Source of the DNA: JBLNCE01 sp050260415
GTDB lineage: Bacteria > Bacillota > UBA4882 > JAAYXC01
Assembly: GCA_050260415.1 (NCBI GenBank)
Contig: JBLNCE010000132.1
Location: 1 to 15,732 of the forward strand
Length of the DNA stretch: 15,732 nucleotides
Direction of reading: 5' to 3'
Below, piece by piece: positions 14,408 through 15,732 of this stretch. The notes below the pieces were generated by a model. That model did not search any database. It was not told the DNA's origin and saw nothing but the letters and a program-made list of their open reading frames with translations. The stretch's first letter is position 1. Each line of letters begins with the position of its first letter. The position numbers and the translations under genes are program-made.

Positions 14408-14440
14408 AAGAAGCCCTGCGGCCCGGCCGCAAGGCTTCTT
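14408..14440. terminator. 16-bp stem hairpin, shared terminator candidate
   Basis: AAGAAGCCCTGCGGCC (14408-14423) faces GGCCGCAAGGCTTCTT (14425-14440), with 15 of 16 pairs. It lies 22 bases beyond the stop of the DUF2935 gene on the minus strand and in the convergent gap with the MFS gene. The T-tract is short on either strand, so termination efficiency is uncertain. Confidence 0.5.
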
Positions 14441-14461
14441 CCGGAATATGCGCCGTCTCCG

Positions 14462-15278
14462 TCACGAGGGCAGGGTCTGCTTGATCTCCCCCAGCACCTC
14501 CAGGAAGTGCTCGGCCTCCCGGGCGACGTGTTCGGCCAGGAGAGGCGGGAGGATCGACAGGATCCGGCATTGCAGGAGGAGATCATGCGCCGCCCGCTTG
14601 AAATCCCGGATGCCTGTCGTCTGCGTGACTATCTCATCGGTAAAGCGGGAGACGGCGGGGAATTGGTCCGGTTCCGCCTGCAGAAGGGACTTGTAATCTT
14701 GGGCCTGACGGAGCAAACGATCGAAGATCTCGCTGAAATGCGCCGCTTCCTGGATAAAGCCCCGTTCCGACTGGTCGAGGAGGCTGACGATGAATTTGGC
14801 GTGATCCGTCATGATGCGGCACCAGAAAGACTCTTCCGACAGGGCCAGCACAAAGGGGTCGATCGCTCCTGCTTCCATCAGGTCCAGGATGTGGAGGAAA
14901 AGAGTCGCTTCGCGGGCGATGTGGTCGAGCAGGAGCGGGTAATTGTATCCGCCAAGTCCGCCGACCTGGCATTTCAGGGCCAGAACGATCAGTCCGCGTT
15001 TGAAGGCTAAGATCGACGAGACCGCCTGGCGTACGACGTCGAGGAACGGCCCCAGACTCGAGGGATCCATGGGGCCCATCCCCTCCGCCTGCTCGAGCAG
15101 CTGGCCAAAGACTACCTGGTACTGGACGGCCTGGGCGCGCAGATCTTCGCGCACGCAGGGCAGGCCGTTCTCGATGAAGATCGTGCTCCATCATGGTGCG
15201 CAGCCAAAACGGCAGGTTTCGCTCGGCTCGGGCCACCGGCATCAAAGTGATCTCGCAAGTGCTCACGGGAACCGGCAT
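14462..15278 (-). pseudogene. DUF2935 family protein, hemerythrin-like, one frameshift
   Basis: The ATG at 15276-15278, with GGAGG about 13 bases upstream, opens MPVPVSTCEITLMPVARAER and then NLPFWLRTMMEH, the first E/FWLRxMxEH repeat. At about 15180 the frame slips, and FIENGLPCVREDL continues in the next frame to the TGA at 14462. The second repeat is SEESFWCRIMTDHAKFI. This paired FW-R-M-xH layout with further helices carrying H and E residues is DUF2935, a four-helix-bundle family with likely di-iron binding and unknown role. Corrected length is about 271 residues, the family's usual size. The larger in-frame piece (from a GTG at 15154) lacks the first metal-binding helix. Confidence 0.75.
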
Positions 15279-15459
15279 CTCGCTACCCCCTCCCCGGGTA
15301 CGGCTGTTCCCGCACCTTACCCAAGAGCACTGCGTACTCCAAGCGTGGCCGGCAAAGCGCCGGCCAAGGCCCATACGGGCAGGTTTGGCTGCCGCCCCGT
15401 TCACCTTTATGCCTGGGAAGCCGCGTTTAGACTAGATTGGCGTGAGTAAGGACCCGGGG
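15279..15459. other. Leader region upstream of the DUF2935 gene
   Basis: I see no gene here. A perfect 8-bp stem TGGCCGGC/GCCGGCCA with a five-base loop occupies 15346-15366, about 70 bases upstream of the DUF2935 start on the minus strand. I found no convincing promoter. Confidence 0.35.
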
Positions 15460-15594
15460 TCATTTCCCCGCACAGGACCTTTCGGGGAGGTATCCGGCGA
15501 GGAGAGCCAGGGCCAAGCCAAAAAGAAGATGGGCGAGGGGCGTGATCAGGACGTTGAGCGGGGCATGGAACCCAAAAGTGACCACCTTTGTCAA
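15460..15594 (-). CDS. Short membrane-protein C-terminus, probably a remnant
   Basis: From a TTG at 15594 the minus strand encodes 44 residues: LTKVVTFGFHAPLNVLITPL, then AHLLFGLALALLAGYL, then PERSCAGK and TGA. The hydrophobic helix with a basic tail looks like a real protein end. The frame stays open a little further, to a TAG inside the palindromic repeat at 15636-15672, so the N-terminal part was probably lost where that repeat inserted. No family was recognised. Confidence 0.3.
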   Translation of the reverse strand: MTKVVTFGFHAPLNVLITPLAHLLFGLALALLAGYLPERSCAGK

Positions 15595-15614
15595 GGGCCA
15601 CCAGCCTTTATCTG

Positions 15615-15698
15615 AGGCGGTGAAGCATGTCCCGCCGGAGAAGGCTCCGGCCTACGGCCTCCGCCTTCTCCGCAATAGGGTGGATGCTTCTGCCACCT
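15615..15698. repeat. REP-like palindromic repeat
   Basis: An inner stem CGGAGAAGGC...GCCTTCTCCG (15636-15672) with a nested GGCC/GGCC near the TAC loop is enclosed by an outer imperfect stem pairing 15615-15628 with 15684-15698 (AAGCAT/ATGCTT core). The whole is about 84 bp and G+C rich, typical of a dispersed palindromic element. Confidence 0.55.
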
Positions 15699-15732
15699 CG
15701 TGGCTTTTTACACCACTACCTTAGACTCTAAC

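Overview
This is a GC-rich bacterial window whose gene content suggests an anaerobe. A cobamide-type UroD-like methyltransferase, a decayed TOPRIM primase of an integrated element, RHS debris and several REP-like dispersed repeats would fit Desulfobacterota (Syntrophia-like), but a GC-rich Firmicute cannot be excluded. No rRNA, tRNA or CRISPR array was seen. The left and middle parts are accessory, scarred DNA. The right part holds an intact drug-efflux locus.

Layout. 1-2926: the 3' end of an unknown gene, small AT-rich genes of RHS-associated character (538-1020, 2252-2641, 2634-2926), and between them a secreted amidohydrolase that has lost the stretch carrying its catalytic aspartate. 2996-3961: an intact UroD-fold methyltransferase with an H-x-C...C zinc motif. 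4299-7147 (minus strand): a graveyard containing an RHS core end with an AT-rich tip, a primase/TOPRIM fragment with several frame breaks, a four-helix membrane protein, and a toxin-tail-like fragment with an internal TGA. 7151-7928: an IS1595/ISXO2-type transposase, 5'-truncated and frameshifted. 8081-9286: the C-terminal end of ribulokinase (AraB) followed by L-ribulose-5-phosphate 4-epimerase (AraD), broken at a run of five G.

9287-10349 has no believable gene. Instead it holds the most unusual object in the window, a foldback element of about 760 bp (9373-10132). It has 36-bp terminal inverted repeats matching at 31 of 36 positions and flanked by TA. Inside is an imperfect palindrome of about 525 bp with arms of about 260 nt, and each arm is itself a chain of short perfect hairpins. 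Where the two arms differ, some short hairpins are preserved by paired changes, which suggests the local folds were maintained while the copies diverged.

10350-14042: a MarR regulator, a DrrA-like ABC ATPase and an ABC-2 permease form a tightly overlapping minus-strand operon. It diverges from a 14-helix DHA2-type MFS exporter with a near-consensus sigma-70 promoter. Together they look like a multidrug or antibiotic export and resistance locus under local MarR control. 14462-15278: a DUF2935 (hemerythrin-like metal-binding) gene broken by one frameshift. The right end holds a palindromic REP-like repeat and a short membrane-protein tail.

At least six genes carry single-base frame breaks while the efflux locus and the methyltransferase are intact. 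This is either genuine decay of accessory genes or local sequence error, and raw-read support would separate the two. Families were assigned from recalled motifs only, with no database search.
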